Of a stretch of DNA of 64,000 nucleotides, positions 1-11,001 are shown in pieces. Numbering within the stretch: position 1 is the first letter of the stretch; every line of letters starts with the position of its first letter. The notes beneath the pieces were generated by a model, which was not told where the DNA came from, ran no database searches, and saw nothing but the letters and a program-made list of their open reading frames with translations. The position numbers and the translations under genes were made by a program. Source of the stretch: Gordionus sp. m RMFG-2023 (taxonomy: Eukaryota; Nematomorpha; Gordioida; Chordodea; Parachordodidae); assembly GCF_954871325.1 (NCBI RefSeq), contig NC_088778.1, positions 3,009,743 to 3,073,742 on the forward strand, in the 5' to 3' direction.

Positions 1-1063
1 CGTTTCGGGTTGGAAATCTATATCGGTTCATTCCGGGGTCTCGTGATCCGGTTTGATTCGATAGCCTGTGAGATCGCTTTGAATAAAATTTCCCGGATAC
101 TAAAAATTAATAATGTCTTAAAAAAAATGATTTTAAAAAAAAAAATTATGATTTTGTGTGTCCATTTTGACAAAAAATGGAGTAATATACTCACCCTCAA
201 GATGGACGATAATGAGGAACCCATATGTAATACTAGGGTACGTTGCTTAATATATACGTCCATGATTTCCAATTGAAGCTCTGACCAAAATTAAAATTTT
301 GGAAAATGAAACAAAGTTTATAGTCCCGTCTGAGCCCCCCCCCCTCCATAATATTTGGGTCTGTTTTTATGAGGAGGTTTGGGGGGGGGGGAATATGGCT
401 AATTAGCTCCTGCCAAACCGAACCTATTAAGAGATGTGAACCCGAAAATTAAAGAGATATCAGTTAAGGATGAGAGATTTTGATCCTTTACTCAAAAAAA
501 TAATATATTCTTACTTAAATAATTATACTTATATCCCATATAATTTATATATTCCACGTAGTTTTAAAAAAATTAAAATTTAATAGACTCGTCTCTCACT
601 GAAGGTAATATAATTTATTCAAACAATAACATATATAATATAATACTTTATTATAATAATATTGATAAATAAGATATTTTATAATGACTAAACATCAAAA
701 TTTATATTACACTATTTAAACATCATAATATAATAAACAATATTTGATAATTTGTTAAAATATATAATACAAACTACATTACTAAATTACTAAATTAGAT
801 ATTATTTAACTAGTGCGGTGATAAGATGACGAGTATATATATATATATTATGTTTAAATTTTTGCACGTTTTAACTTGCTATTTTTGATATCTTTGTTCC
901 CATATTTCTTTTTCTTTACCTAAAATATATGTGTAAATCATAGTGCTAAACGAAATTTAAAGTAACCAAAGATACACTGATATCACCTTTTTAGCCAATA
1001 CCCCAATACTAACAAACAAGGTATCGTCCAATGCCCATTACCACTGCCAAGAAATAATGTAAT
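1..1063. other. A+T-rich stretch without a recognisable gene
   Basis: No protein family is recognisable here. Overlapping reading frames of about 85 codons exist on both strands near 10-276, but neither resembles a known domain. The only structure seen is a pair of opposed homopolymer runs (C-run near 336-346, G-run near 380-391) about 40 bp apart, which could fold into a hairpin and may be a worn transposon end. Confidence 0.4.
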
Positions 1064-1070
1064 CAGTAGA

Positions 1071-1215
1071 GACCTGCAGGAAATATTTGGTTTTTCAATA
1101 TCCGTGCCGGGCCGTATATTTAAAAACCAAATATTTTTTAAATCGCCATTATTAAGCTATAAAAATCAAAAATAAATATAAAAAAAATCCGTGCAAACAG
1201 TATCTCTGCAGGTCC
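1071..1215. mobile_element. small GC-rich-ended MITE, family GACCTGCAG, copy 1
   Basis: A 145-bp segment begins with GACCTGCAGG and ends with the reverse complement of GGACCTGCAG, so it has short terminal inverted repeats. It carries the GC-rich word GCCGGGCC that also appears in the copies at 2003-2209, near 43249 and at the window's right edge. No matching target duplication is visible. It looks like a non-autonomous DNA transposon of unknown superfamily. Confidence 0.45.
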
Positions 1216-2002
1216 ATAAAATTTCTAAAGACAAAATTAAAAGAAAATACGATGTAAAAATTAACAGCACTTTCCTTTTTATATAAAAGATTAGAAAATA
1301 ATTTATAAAACTATATTTGAATTATAATAATCTTATAAAAATAGCGAGTTTTAAAAGAGATTCGAGTTTATTTTACATAAAAATTCATGTGGTATGTTAG
1401 ACTAAAAAAAATAAATTGTATATGATAGAATTTTCGATATTAAGATTTTCTTTAGTATCGGATTGGTTACCAGCGCATCTCTGATAAAAAAATCTTATAA
1501 ACAGCCGTAAGTTATACAATAAACACAAGACGGGCTGGGGTGCCCTGATAATAACAAGGCCAAAAGCATTAAAATTTTACTTTTACCCATACCATCAGCC
1601 GATACTACAACCATTCATTGTTGCAAAAAAAATAATTGATATTTAATAGTGCTTGTAAACGCTACTTCTTCGAAATAGAAACGCGTCCCTCGTTACTTTT
1701 GAAGAAAAAAAAACGGAACGCGTTACATTTACTAGTTTTACCTTGTGCCAAAAAATAAACGCGTTTACTCGCTATTCAAAAAAAAAATATGCAAAATCGC
1801 TCATTAGAGTCCATTTTTTAAAACGGCCAAATTATCTGAACTAGAAACGTGGCTTAAATTATATATCCAAAATTTGTTTAAAGTATCGGAGTGAAACTTC
1901 CTACCTTTTATTTAGTATTTTAAGGATTCATTTCTTTTGCTTCAAATAAGCCCCATCTTCGCAATGAATATTTTGAGTGAAAGGAAAATAATAAAAATCA
2001 AA

Positions 2003-2209
2003 GACTCGCAGTCCCGGCCCGGGTGCATGGCCAGGGTACATGGCCGGGTCGAGCTATATTTTAATTTTTTTTAAATATACCCGTGAACCGAGCCATATAT
2101 TTTAAAACCTCAATATTTCGCAATTATTAGCTATAAAAATTTTTAAAAAACTCGGGCCGGGCCTCAAAATATAAAACTAGGGCCCTACAAATGATACCTC
2201 TGCAGGTCC
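2003..2209. mobile_element. small GC-rich-ended MITE, family GACCTGCAG, copy 2
   Basis: This 207-bp copy starts with a diverged GACTCGCAGTCCCGGCCC and ends with TCTGCAGGTCC, the same right end as copy 1. Internally it has repeated GGCCGGG words and the same A+T-rich spacer with GCTATAAAAAT. No target duplication was recognised. Superfamily is uncertain; hAT is a guess only. Confidence 0.45.
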
Positions 2210-2231
2210 GATAAAAATAAACAAAAAAAAG

Positions 2232-3086
2232 TAGGGCTGCGCCGATATTAAATATCGGATCGGCACCGATATTTGGCGTGTTCCGGAAATATCGGATCGG
2301 GCAGACACCTGTTAAAAACCGATCCGATCTTTTTTAAAAAAACAATGCAATGCAAATGCACAATTTTATTTCTTTTTTTAAATAGATTTATAGTATTTTT
2401 AAAAGGTTTTTTTTTATAAAAATAGAAAGGAACACCCAAAGTTTTATTTATTTTAAATCTTTTTTAAATAATAACGCCATTTTTATTATTTATACTTTAA
2501 ATAGAATAATTTTTTTTTTAAATATGGTATCTGAATTATGGAAAATATTTTACAAAAGACAAAGATAATTTTGCAAAATGCGTTATCTGCGGAATCATCT
2601 GAGTCTGCCTTCAGTACGGCAGGGGCTATAGATAGTCCATATCGTAGAAGCTTATTGCCACAAAATCTAGAGGCCCTCATATTTATTTTAAAAAAATCTA
2701 ATATATTATAATTTTAAATATTATATATTACAATTTTATAATTCATACCAACATAAAATGGATATATTATTTCAATATACATTTTTTTAATTATAGTCTT
2801 AATTGTAAAAAATAAAAAAAAATTAAATTAAATGCATAATTCGATTTTTTGCATAAAAAATATTGATATAAATAGTTAAAGGGGGGGGGGGGAGGGAAGG
2901 GTGAAAAATCAGTATAAATATCGGATCGGTTTTGAGGCAATGTCGGAAAATATCGGATCGGTTTTGAGGCAATGTCGGAAAATATCGGATCGGTTTTGAG
3001 GCAATGTCGGAAAATATCGGATCGGTTTTGAGGCAATGTCGGAAAATATCGGATCGGTAAAAAATATGTGGATAGGCACAGCCCTA
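2232..3086 (+). mobile_element. decayed hAT element with transposase tail remnant
   Basis: The 855-bp segment has inverted ends TAGGGCTGCGCC and (reverse complement of the right end) TAGGGCTGTGCC. Words built on TATCGGATCGG lie near both ends, as in several animal hAT elements. On the plus strand around 2601-2695 a short frame reads ESAFSTAGAIDSPYRR and then LLPQNLEALIF, which matches the C-terminal dimerisation region of hAT transposases. Most of the transposase is gone, so this is a non-autonomous relic. A perfect 8-bp duplication was not found at these ends. It begins 266 bp past the PCMT1 stop codon. Confidence 0.6.
2918..3058. repeat. 32-bp tandem repeat, about 4 copies
   Basis: The unit contains TATCGGATCGG followed by TTTTGAGGCAATGTCGGAAA and repeats about four times just inside the right end of the hAT relic. 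A minus-strand reading frame across it with a repeated FPTLPQNRSDI peptide is a product of the repeat, not a gene. Confidence 0.8.
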
Positions 3087-3351
3087 TTTGGTTCCGTCGT
3101 TTTTTCACATATAAAAAATATTTTTTAAATAGTATTAAATTGTCGTTATTTCAGGCAATATTAAAGTAAGCCTTGGATATCAGTGCATTTTGTAAAAAAT
3201 AAATTAAAAATAAAAGAACTTACTATGTTCATAAATCTTTCTCACTGTGATAAAATAAAATATAAAATAATATTTAGTAATGGAATCATAAAAAAACGTA
3301 ATATTAAAATAAAAAATTAGTTACAAATTTCCAATATTAAAAAAAAAAGAA

Positions 3352-6300
3352 TTAAAACTTGAAATGCAAAGAATGTCTTTCACTCCTGTTGTGCTGTTTT
3401 TCCTTGTCCGTCAGTGGGACATATAAGACTCCCATCAGAATGGCTTCTTTAATTTCACCATCCATTCCTTTATCGTACTGCATCAAATCTTGCCCAAAAG
3501 AGATTGATCCCACGGGGCATATTAACCTACCTCCCTTGGCTAATTGATCTAATAACTATATAAGGGATGCAAATTAGATTAAATAAGATTGTTATATGCC
3601 TAAATTATCTTTTAAGTAATAAAAAGTTGTATCATTGAGGTAAATTATATAAGTAGAGGTCAGTGTTGTCCAGCAAAAAGATTTTACGGCTGGGCTGGAC
3701 CCATTAAACTATTTCTAGACCGAACCAAGATACAAATTTGTAAAGAATGTCTAAAAATATCAATTTATTTAATATTAAATATTTATAATATTTAAATTAT
3801 TTCTTATATTTTTGGATACATGTCTAAAACGAAGAGCTAAACAATAATATTGTTAGCTATTACATTTTTAATAAGGTCAAGAGATCACGACAATTAAGAC
3901 TATCATGACATGATAATCCACATATTTTATTTTAAATATTCCTCACGTAAAATCATACTCTTTGCATATTCAAAAACATATATATTGCAATGGCGCATAT
4001 AAAATAATATACCATTTCACATTATAAAATCATATTAATTGCTCACGTAGAATTTTTTTAGAAATTTAATTTTAAACCCAAAATCTGGTAGCTTTAAAAT
4101 AGGTAATCTTTCCATTAAAATTTGCTGCCATTTTTTTTTATGTAAACTATTTTGAAAAGAATATTTAAGGTTATAAAAGATACAGAACGCTTGGCATCTT
4201 CGATCATTTTACAAGTTGGAAGATAAAATATTAAAATTTTAAATTTGATTATTATGAAAATTTCACAAAAATATTAGAACTATTTGCATAGATTCTCAAT
4301 TATGGATTTGGTACAAGTGAGATTTTTACTTCGAAGGATTTATTAGTAATTATCTAGTGTATCGCACTTTTAGAGGTTGGGAGTAAGTTCTCTTCGCTGT
4401 ATAACCATCTAAGGGCTTTTTCACGTGACCAACCCAACCACCATGTTTCACCAATTTTTTTTAGCTCCATCGCATATTTGGCCGGATATATTGTTTAGAA
4501 GGATAAATCCTCCATTCTTTAATTTGATTCATCAAATCAGCTGCTGCCTTGTGCAATATATATTTGTCTGCTATCTCTCTCTTTTTATATATATATTAAT
4601 ATTAAATTCCTAATTTACGATTGTCCTAGATAACAAAATTATTTGATAAACTCTTCCCTTGGATTTTGATTTATCAAAGTTTTAGCTAACATTTACTATA
4701 TTTGATTATGAAAATAGCTCTTTAAGTGGTCCTTGAGTATTTTATTATTCTTTTGCTATTCATATGATCCCAAGAAAATTACAATAATTTGAATTATTTG
4801 CATATAGCTTTATTATCTCAAATTTTTGTTTTATAAATCCTGGAAAATGCGCGATGATGCATTTTAGTGGGCAAGCTCCAGTCGGGGTCCGCGAAAGCAT
4901 GTTCAAAATCAATGGCGGACGCCTCAGATGCCTGAAAGAGGGTGAGTCAGAAGTCTTTCTGAACAGGCCAACAGGGTTCCTATGTGACAAATATAATGAT
5001 AATAACAGAACCCTGGAGGTCATCCAGAAAATCAACGGATCTAAGTTAGCCTCATGGAAAAAGCTCGACGCAATCAAAACGTTCGTGTTTCTTACCTTGA
5101 GTTTTACGATGCGTTGTGACCTCTTTGCGGAGGAAGTCTGTGATAAGATAGACAAAGAAATTCGCTCAGTGATCAAGTCTATACTCTCTCCCTCGATCGG
5201 CTGTGAACAACTACATATACGGGTCATGTAAGTTAGGTGCTATAGGAATCCCGTTATTAGCCGAGGATAGCGACATTTACCGTATAGACAATGCCTATAA
5301 GCTACTAACCTCAAAAGACCCCCTGATCAGAGAGTTGGCTATGACGGAGCTTGGGAACATGGTGGCTAATCGAACTGGCACCTGGTAGATGCATCATCGA
5401 TAGACATCGCTGACTACCTATCGGGAGTAAATGATGAGCGGTTCAAAAACTTAGCAAACTCCTATAGGAACATATGGACAAGGGCTCGCCAGGCATCGTC
5501 GAGACTTACCGTGACGTGGGAAATGATTGGGGAAGTATTCATGCTTATCAAGGACGATGTTGCGTTGGAACCTCTCTGTCGCAGGTTGGTGGTTAAGCGA
5601 TTGAGGGAGGTGAGGAGGTCACAAAGGGACCGGGATCTTCGGGAGCTCAGGAACCAGGGCAAGGTAATGGAGTGTGTTGGTCAACACACGGCTGTTTTTA
5701 AGCGCTTGACGACGGCATCATGCCGTTCAACCATCCAACGCGAGTGACGCATTCAATGATTTAGGACGTGGGGAAGTGTTTCGTTTGATATCCCGCACCT
5801 CCTACATCTTTGATCTCTCGTGTTGCCCGGTCTTGCATTCAAGGGTAACTTGTTGAGTCTCGCCCGGTGAATAAATCTCCATACGTGGGATGATATGTAT
5901 TGTCCGCTAGTAAGGAAGAAATGACTCGCCGGGTGTTGACCAACACACTCCATTACCTTGCCCTGGTTCCTGAGCTCCCGAAGATCCCGGTCCCTTTGTG
6001 ACCTCCTCACCTCCCTCAATCGCTTAACCACCAACCTGCGACAGAGAGGTTCCAACGCAACATCGTCCTTGATAAGCATGAATACTTCCCCAATCATTTC
6101 CCACGTCACGGTAAGTCTCGACGATGCCTGGCGAGCCCTTGTCCATATGTTCCTATAGGAGTTTGCTAAGTTTTTGAACCGCTCATCATTTACTCCCGAT
6201 AGGTAGTCAGCGATGTCTATCGATGATGCATCTACCAGGTGCCAGTTCGACTAGCCACCATGTTCCCAAGCTCCGTCATAGCCAACTCTCTGATCAGGGG

Positions 6301-9300
6301 GTCTTTTGAGGTTAGTAGCTTATAGGCATTGTCTATACGGTAAATGTCGCTATCCTCGGCTAATAACGGGATTCCTATAGCACCTAACTTACATGACCCG
6401 TATATGTAGTTGTTCACAGCCGATCGAGGGAGAGAGAGTATAGACTTGATCACTGAGCGAATTTCTTTGTCTATCTTATCACAGACTTCCTCCGCAAAGA
6501 GGTCACAACGCATCGTAAAACTCAAGGTAAGAAACACGAACGTTTTGATTGCGTCGAGCTTTTTGAATGAGGCTAACTTAGATCCGTTGATTTTCTGGAT
6601 GACCTCCAGGGTTCTGTTATTATCATCATATTTGTCACATAGGAACCCTGTTGGCCTGCCCAGAAAGACTTCTGACTCACCCTCTTTCAGGCATCTGAGG
6701 CGTCCGCCATTGATTTTGAACATGCTTTCGCGGACCCCGACTGGAGCTTGCCCACTAAAATGCATCACCGCGCATTTTCCAGGATTTAAAGCTAGTCTAA
6801 TCCTTTCACAGTCAGACGCCACGATATCGAGTCTCCGCTGCAGATCATTGGCGCAGCCGGTCAACAACACGATATCGTCTGCATACGCAAGAGTGGTTGA
6901 GTCTATTGGGTCACTCTCTTGTTTTCGCAGCAACGGATCTTTAGCGATATTGAACAATATACCTGATAGGGGACATCCTTGCTTAACTCCCGAACGGAAT
7001 AATATTTCATCCGTAAGTCCATCATTGAGGATGAAACGCGTTCCTGTCCCATTGTATAAATAAGTCCTTTACAATATCAACTACACTGCTGTTAGCCCCA
7101 ATAGCTCTGAGCCCAGCTAGCATCGCATGGTGAGGAATAGAGTTGAATGCACTTGCTAAATCTAACCAAGCCATGCACAATTCTTTCTTCGATCTTCTTG
7201 CCTCCAATATACTGTTTTGGAGCACGAAGTTATGCTCGAAGACCCCATCATATGGCATGAACCCTTTCTGCCCTCTGGAAATGAGCCCGTTCTCGTCCAC
7301 GTGGGTCCGCCTAGCTAGAAAACCGGTGTACAATTTGTATATGCATACTGTTCAACGAGATTGGTCTCCAATTGTGGATATCTGCTTGATCACCCTTTTT
7401 GTGTATGAGAACGGACACGGACTGCTTCCAAGAGTCAGGGATCCTACCATGCTTCAGGCATATGTTGAAGACGTGGGTTAAAAGAGCATGAAAAAAAAAA
7501 TTTAATAACTTTTTCTTCTCTTTTTTTTCGCGGCTGGCACCATATAATTAAAAGGCCAAAATATGGGATTTAAAAAATAGAATTTTAAAAAAAGTAAATA
7601 GTATAAAATTAAGGCATATATATAGTAGTTATAAATTTCAAAGATATATATTTAATACATTTTTCAAAATGTTATTTTTTCAGGAATTTTTTTGGGAACG
7701 ATTGAACCCTACCAGGGGACCAGTAGCCCCTACAACGGTGAGGGTCCGAAGCAACTGCTTCTAAAAATTTGAATGGGGGTACTTAAAAAAAATTATTTAA
7801 TTCTTTTATTGTTTTACTTCCATAACCAAGTGATTGCTGGTTTATGATATAGGACTCGACCTGTGATTCCGTATACATATTAAATTTAATAATAGATGGG
7901 GGGGTCTTATTACATTTTAATAAATTTTGGTCGATGTTTAGCGAATTAGGTTTTGTCATAAAATTATTTTAACCAATTTCAAAATACGCCTAAAAATATT
8001 AACCAAAATTATTACAAATGCTTATTTAACAATTGCACATGGCATAATATAAGAGATGATAAATTCTTACTACCTGATATACTGCCAAGACTTCTTAATA
8101 CCATGAAAGATCCATTTCTTAATAAACCATTTTATCAATGAAAATTTTTTATCTAAACAATTAAATAATGATGATTAGAGGTCATCGTGTAACGGTGGGT
8201 AACGGCGTGAGTGTGAATAAATTTTAAATTATTAGACGTGACGGGCCTTCCCAAAATTTTTCCCGGGCGTGATCAAGCGTGAACAATTTTTTTTATAAAT
8301 ATAAATTTGCGATTTTATAATTAAAATACATATTTTCTAATTTAATTTAGCTCTTTTTTTAAAAAAAAAAAAAAAAATTTTTTTGAAAACAAAAAATATT
8401 TTTAAAGCATAAAAGTAATACATATTAAATATCTCTAAAAAATAAAATTTTATGGATGCCAGCCAGTGCGGCAAAAAAAATATAATTTAATTGTTTTTTA
8501 AAAAAAAAAGATTCCGAATCCCTTTAAATATTTTTTTTTAAAAATTTATTTTTGTTATTAAACCGGTTCAAGTTTTTATATTTTAGAGAAATAATTTAAA
8601 TATCCAGAATTATATAAATGTTTTCTTATAGCACTGGCCGTTCCTGCAACACAAGTTTCTATAGAAAGGGCTAAGTTCAAATAATATATTTAAAAATGAG
8701 AAATTTTGAATCTTATATATTTTTTTTATATATAATTCATATGTCCCTGTTTAAATGTTCAACGATTATTGTTGCAATAATTCGGATTTTTTATAAATAT
8801 ATTTTTTAATATTTTTTAAAACAAAAAAAGTCTTAACCTCATCCCTTTTCATTCATTGTATGCCTTAATTTTATATTATTTACTTTTTTTTAAATTCTCT
8901 TTTTAAATCCCTTATTTTGGCCTTTTAATTATATGTGGTGCCAGCCACAAAAAGAGAGAAGAAAAAGTAATTGATTTTTTTTTTCATGGGGATTTGAGAT
9001 CCCGAATAAAATGTATTCAAGATCTTGAATCCCCACATTGGGATTCCGAATCCCACATGATTCCATATCCCAATTATATTAATATTAAATTCCTAATTTT
9101 ACCTACAGCAGCATTAATAACTTTATTAACGATTGTCCTAAATAACAAAATTATTTGATAAGCTCTTCCCTTGGATTTTGATTTATTGAAATTTTACCTA
9201 ACCTTTATTATATTTGCTTATGAAAATAACTCTCTAAGTGGTCTCTGAGTATTTTATCATTCTTTTGTTATTCATATCATCCCAAAAATATTCCCTTAAT

Positions 9301-10623
9301 TTGAATCATTTGCATATAGCTTTATTATCTCAAATTTTTGTTTTATACATGGATACTATTGCAAATCCATTGATTCTTTTCAATTATAATTTTAAAAATT
9401 GAATTTGAATGATAAAATAATGCATTAAGATGTAAATAAATCAAAATTGACTTTAACTCTGCAATAATTATTTTTTTAATAAAAAAACTCCACAAATAAA
9501 ATAGCAATATCTAAATGATAATCCTTAAGAAATAAATTCAATTAAATATCATATATGAATATGATAATAGAAAAGTCATATTTTATATGATAAAAAAATT
9601 ATATATATTTCTTATTTATTTGCCTGCCCTGCCTCAAAAATTGAAGTTTTCTTGGGGCATTGTGGGAAAAATGCCAACTTGGATTAAAAAAATAGAAGTA
9701 GTTAAAATAATTTAATATATGATATAGATATTTAATTAATAATTTTGAATATTAAATGATAAAAATATAAGAAAATGATCTCCTTATATCTAAAATTATC
9801 AGTTGCATGCTGGGCCAGGCCAAACTTTTCAAAAAGTTACACAGACCAGTTGGGAGTGACCTCTAATTACATTTAATTATAAATATAACATATAATTACA
9901 GATTTTGGTTTATCAGGACTAGCTGCTCCCACATGAATTGCATTGTAAGGTGATAAAGCTTTATATCCTAATCTTCCATCACCCTCTGTAAAAAAAAAAT
10001 TTTTATTATAAATTAAATGGTTGGTTAACCAAAATCTTCAAAAAAATTTGGTATAGTATAACCTATAATTTTAACTAAGTCTTTACTCAACAAATGAGCA
10101 TGATGTTTTTTAATGTTTTCAAGTGAGCTTTCTACCAATTCAGGAATGTGCTCAACTCCTACAGCTTTTCCATTCGGAGATACCTTAATTGATATAAAAA
10201 TATATATCACTAAGAAGATTAAATTTACCATCATACCCATACAGGCTGTTAAGTAACCACTTCCAGATCCTATATCCAATGCTTTATCACCAGGTTTAAG
10301 ATGATCCTTTAATAATTCTAAAGCAGCTGCATGCTAAATAATACAATATGCATTATATACATAATAAAATGTCACCATATGTGGAGCACTTATTGTAACC
10401 CCATAACTAATCGATTGTGGTGAATCTACATAAGGAGAATTTTTTATGAAATCTTTTCTATCAATTTGTAGCATAATTTCTTTAATTCTTTCACTTTTAA
10501 TAACCCCATGTTCTTTAAAATAAAATAAAAAATTTTACAGAATAAAATTTAGTTATTTAAAATATTACCCCATAATGAATTTATAAACTCCGTATTGTTA
10601 GATCCATATGATCTCCAAGCCAT
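3352..10623 (-). CDS. PCMT1: protein-L-isoaspartate O-methyltransferase, six exons
   Basis: This is a complete host gene read by splicing six minus-strand exons: 10623-10569, 10512-10376, 10333-10229, 10183-10063, 9985-9900 and 3555-3352. Each junction has GT and AG and phases agree, giving 708 bp and 235 residues, close to the usual ~227. The enzyme uses S-adenosylmethionine to methylate isoaspartyl residues in aged cytosolic proteins so that they can revert to aspartate. Visible signatures: start [10 protein letters not shown] (animal family starts MAWKS), active-site loop [18 protein letters not shown] around residues 48-66, motif [13 protein letters not shown] near 83-94, acidic residue in GVEHI near 108-112, EGDGRLGY near 140-147, IHVGAASP near 155-162, and C-terminal [14 protein letters not shown]. 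Introns 1-5 are 56, 42, 45, 77 and 6344 bp. The long last intron (3556-9899) is packed with LINE and DNA-transposon debris. No in-frame stop or missing motif is seen, so it looks functional. Confidence 0.93.
4590..4835. repeat. direct repeat, left copy, flanking the intronic insertions
   Basis: This ~245-bp stretch, from the words ATTAATATTAAATTCCTAAT to CTCAAATTTTTGTTTTATA, is repeated in the same orientation at 9077-9350, with about 85-90% similarity by eye and ~30 bp missing here. Its right end coincides exactly with the start of the left LINE copy. Confidence 0.8.
4836..5692 (+). mobile_element. R2-like LINE fragment, plus-strand arm of a palindrome
   Basis: The copy encodes the C-terminal part of a non-LTR reverse transcriptase, from [18 protein letters not shown] to the stretch ending KVMECVGQH. 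It is nearly identical to the opposite-strand copy at about 5935-6788 (a handful of differences, e.g. FLNRPTG against FLGRPTG). The frame shifts near 5200 between the segment ending CEQLHIRVM and the one starting [10 protein letters not shown], so this arm is not a working gene. It stops abruptly at TTGGTCAACAC, where the sequence turns into the minus-strand copy, so the two are tail to tail. The element is a plain LINE; R2 membership is inferred from general resemblance. Confidence 0.82.
5693..7486 (-). mobile_element. R2-like LINE, minus-strand arm with RT core and zinc finger
   Basis: Read on the minus strand from 7486 downwards: RT region [18 protein letters not shown] and [16 protein letters not shown] (first catalytic Asp), then [10 protein letters not shown] with the catalytic Asp pair near 6865-6895, thumb and connection sequence, and a C-terminal R2-type finger [17 protein letters not shown] near 5745-5805. 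The order RT, then C-x2-C...H finger is typical of R2-clade LINEs, which encode one ORF with an N-terminal DNA-binding part and a C-terminal endonuclease. The N-terminal fingers and the endonuclease are missing and there is at least one frame break near 6957-7022, so the copy is truncated and dead. It lies inside the last intron of PCMT1. Confidence 0.85.
7487..8988 (+). mobile_element. 1.5-kb inverted-repeat element with hAT-like remnant
   Basis: Arms of about 130 bp (7487-7616 and 8855-8988) are inverted copies starting CATGAAAAAAAAA and sharing GGCTGGCACCA and AAAAGGCCAAAATA. Inside, on the plus strand at about 8598-8684, a frame reads [17 protein letters not shown], which matches the dimerisation region of hAT transposases (consensus [16 protein letters not shown]). 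No clean target duplication was found, so the arms may not be the exact transposon ends. It sits in the PCMT1 intron directly beside the LINE palindrome. Confidence 0.6.
9077..9350. repeat. direct repeat, right copy, flanking the intronic insertions
   Basis: This is the second copy of the 4590-4835 repeat, slightly longer because it keeps a segment with ACCTACAGCAGCATTAATAA. Together the copies bracket 4.2 kb of inserted LINE and DNA-transposon sequence. Confidence 0.8.
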
Positions 10624-11001
10624 TCCAAAATTTTTGGCCCAACTGGTAAAAGAATAGATGTTACATAACGATAACATAGAAAAATAGAAAAAAAGGGAAG
10701 TCATAATAATGAATATTTTGTATAGCTATAGGGCCGAATTAAGATGGTGGCAGATAACATAAAAGATAAATAATAAGAGAAAGTATTTAACGTTTTCTTT
10801 ATTATGTGATATATTTATAAATTATCACTGAAAAAAATTAGTATATTTTGATTATCAGATACTTGGATAAAAAGCAACTAAATATTTCGAAACAATGATT
10901 CATTATTCTTTGATAAACTTTGCCAGGATGGAGCAGTATCTTAATAAACAGTGTGGGAAGGATGGGTAGAACTATTCTATGCTGTCCAGAGATTTACGAA
11001 C

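Larger units (their letters stand above)
3556..9899 (-). other. PCMT1: 6.3-kb last intron of PCMT1, filled with transposons
   Basis: Donor GTAATTAT at 9899-9892 follows codon TCT, and acceptor TATATAG at 3562-3556 precedes TTATTAGAT. The intron contains a direct repeat (4590-4835 and 9077-9350), a palindromic pair of R2-like LINE copies and a 1.5-kb inverted-repeat element. The four other introns are 42-77 bp, so its size comes from insertions. The part from 3556 to about 4590 holds nothing I recognise. Confidence 0.85.

Noticed and set aside
10-276. Opposed 84-88-codon frames at the window start
   Set aside because: Neither resembles a known protein; likely chance overlap.
1645-1760. AACGCGT-rich stretch (GTAAACGCTACTTCTTCG, GAACGCGTTACATT)
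   Set aside because: Resembles ends of some animal hAT MITEs, but I could not define both ends or a duplication.
2791-3108. 105-codon minus-strand frame with repeated FPTLPQNRSDI
   Set aside because: Product of the 32-bp tandem repeat in the hAT relic.
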